From: G965279355 sp965279355
GTDB taxonomy: Bacteria > Pseudomonadota > Alphaproteobacteria > CACIAM-22H2
Reading direction: 5' to 3'
Assembly: GCA_965279355.1 (NCBI GenBank)
Contig: OZ257155.1
Location: 3,162,001 to 3,226,000 of the forward strand
Length of the DNA: 64,000 nt
The stretch's first letter is position 1. Each line of letters begins with the position of its first letter. A program made the translations under genes and the position numbers. A model generated the notes under the pieces. The model was not told the origin of the DNA. It searched no databases and saw only the letters and a program-made list of their open reading frames with translations. Shown piece after piece: positions 63,643 to 64,000 of this stretch.

Positions 63643-64000
63643 TCAGTCGAACACGGCCTTGCTGCCGAACTTCGCGCGGATGTGGCGCGCGTATTTGCCA
63701 AAGCGGTCTTCGGTCATCATGTCGAGTGTGCGCGGCCGCGGCAGGTCGATATCGACGATCTCGTCGATCTGGCCGGGGCGGCTGGTCATGACGATCACCC
63801 GGTCGGAGAGGAAGACCGATTCTGGGATCGAGTGCGTGATGAAGAAGACTGTCTTGCGGCGCTCCATCCAGATGCGCTGCAGCTCGATGTTCATATGCTC
63901 GCGCGTCATCGCATCAAGTGCTCCAAACGGCTCGTCCATCAGGAGGATGGCGGGATCGGTGATCAGCGCCCGGCAGATGGCGGCGCGCTGCTGCATGCCG
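63643..64000 (-). CDS. NitT/TauT-type ABC transporter ATP-binding protein, C-terminal part (cut by window)
   Basis: Only ~119 C-terminal residues; the gene continues past 64000. GMQQRAAICRALI (end of the ABC signature), the Walker B LLMDEPFGALDA and the H-loop FFITHSIPE are visible. This is the pattern of nitrate/sulfonate/taurine-type importers (SsuB/TauB-like). The stop is 53 bases from the IclR start; start and Walker A lie outside the window. Confidence 0.92.
   Translation of the reverse strand, partial: GMQQRAAICRALITDPAILLMDEPFGALDAMTREHMNIELQRIWMERRKTVFFITHSIPESVFLSDRVIVMTSRPGQIDEIVDIDLPRPRTLDMMTEDRFGKYARHIRAKFGSKAVFD

Overview
The window reads as GC-rich chromosome of an alphaproteobacterium, probably Rhodospirillales-like. 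This rests on gene content: a HemC / HemD-mitofilin fusion / HemY block, the TsaD-GpsA-EVE-Rieske run, a haem-locus HemY ending in a zinc ribbon, an orphan lptF, and several periplasmic 'Bug' (TctC) and TRAP solute receptors. No rRNA, integrase, IS element or CRISPR array was seen. One tRNA gene, tRNA-Thr(CGT), is present. By eye (not computed) the first ~30 kb is less GC-rich than the rest.

31-20830: a surface-sugar biosynthesis locus. A long minus-strand series (14570 down to 31) encodes a Gfo/Idh oxidoreductase, a DegT aminotransferase, an SDR epimerase, a GNAT acetyltransferase, a CMP-sugar-type cytidylyltransferase, a D-2-hydroxyacid dehydrogenase, two methyltransferases, HisH and HisF paralogues, a B12-type radical SAM protein, an N-acetyl-sugar amidotransferase (PseA/WbpG type) and a KPHP-type glycosyltransferase. 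HisH, HisF and PseA/WbpG together are the known ammonia-channel machinery that turns an N-acetyl group on a sugar into an acetamidino group. A DUF115/Maf-like gene and an aldo/keto reductase lie on the opposite strand. Then come a NusG/RfaH-like antiterminator and a winged-helix regulator with twin palindromic operators in front of it, a CMAH-like metallo-beta-lactamase-fold protein, a PhyH-family dioxygenase, and a divergent nucleotide-sugar 6-dehydrogenase. No NeuB-type synthase and no WbpI-type 2-epimerase is in the window, so the end product cannot be fixed.

20844-22231 is a patch of decay: a frameshifted membrane-protein remnant and a methyltransferase with two frameshifts. 22250-33361 is a second minus-strand glycan block with tight overlaps: three polytopic GT-C-like glycosyltransferases, each next to a GT2 enzyme of the polyprenyl-phosphate glycosyltransferase kind (one fused to a methyltransferase), plus methyltransferases, a flippase-like membrane protein and a GT-A glycosyltransferase. 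galE, lptF and a GT10 fucosyltransferase follow, linking this block to cell-envelope glycolipid.

37630-49969 is mostly housekeeping: acetyl-CoA synthetase, an unrecognised conserved gene pair, Rieske ferredoxin, EVE protein, GpsA, TsaD, an unknown gene, HemC, HemD-HemX fusion and HemY. 49986-64000 is transport and catabolism: a TRAP transporter whose large permease carries an acidic insert, a SnoaL-like protein, a PAS_5-like protein, the tRNA, two orphan TctC receptors, an FAD monooxygenase, a QueC-like PP-loop ATPase with a zinc motif, a DUF1488 protein, a VOC / alpha-beta hydrolase / TctC operon with a twin operator, its likely IclR regulator, and the 3' part of a NitT/TauT-type ABC ATPase running off the window.
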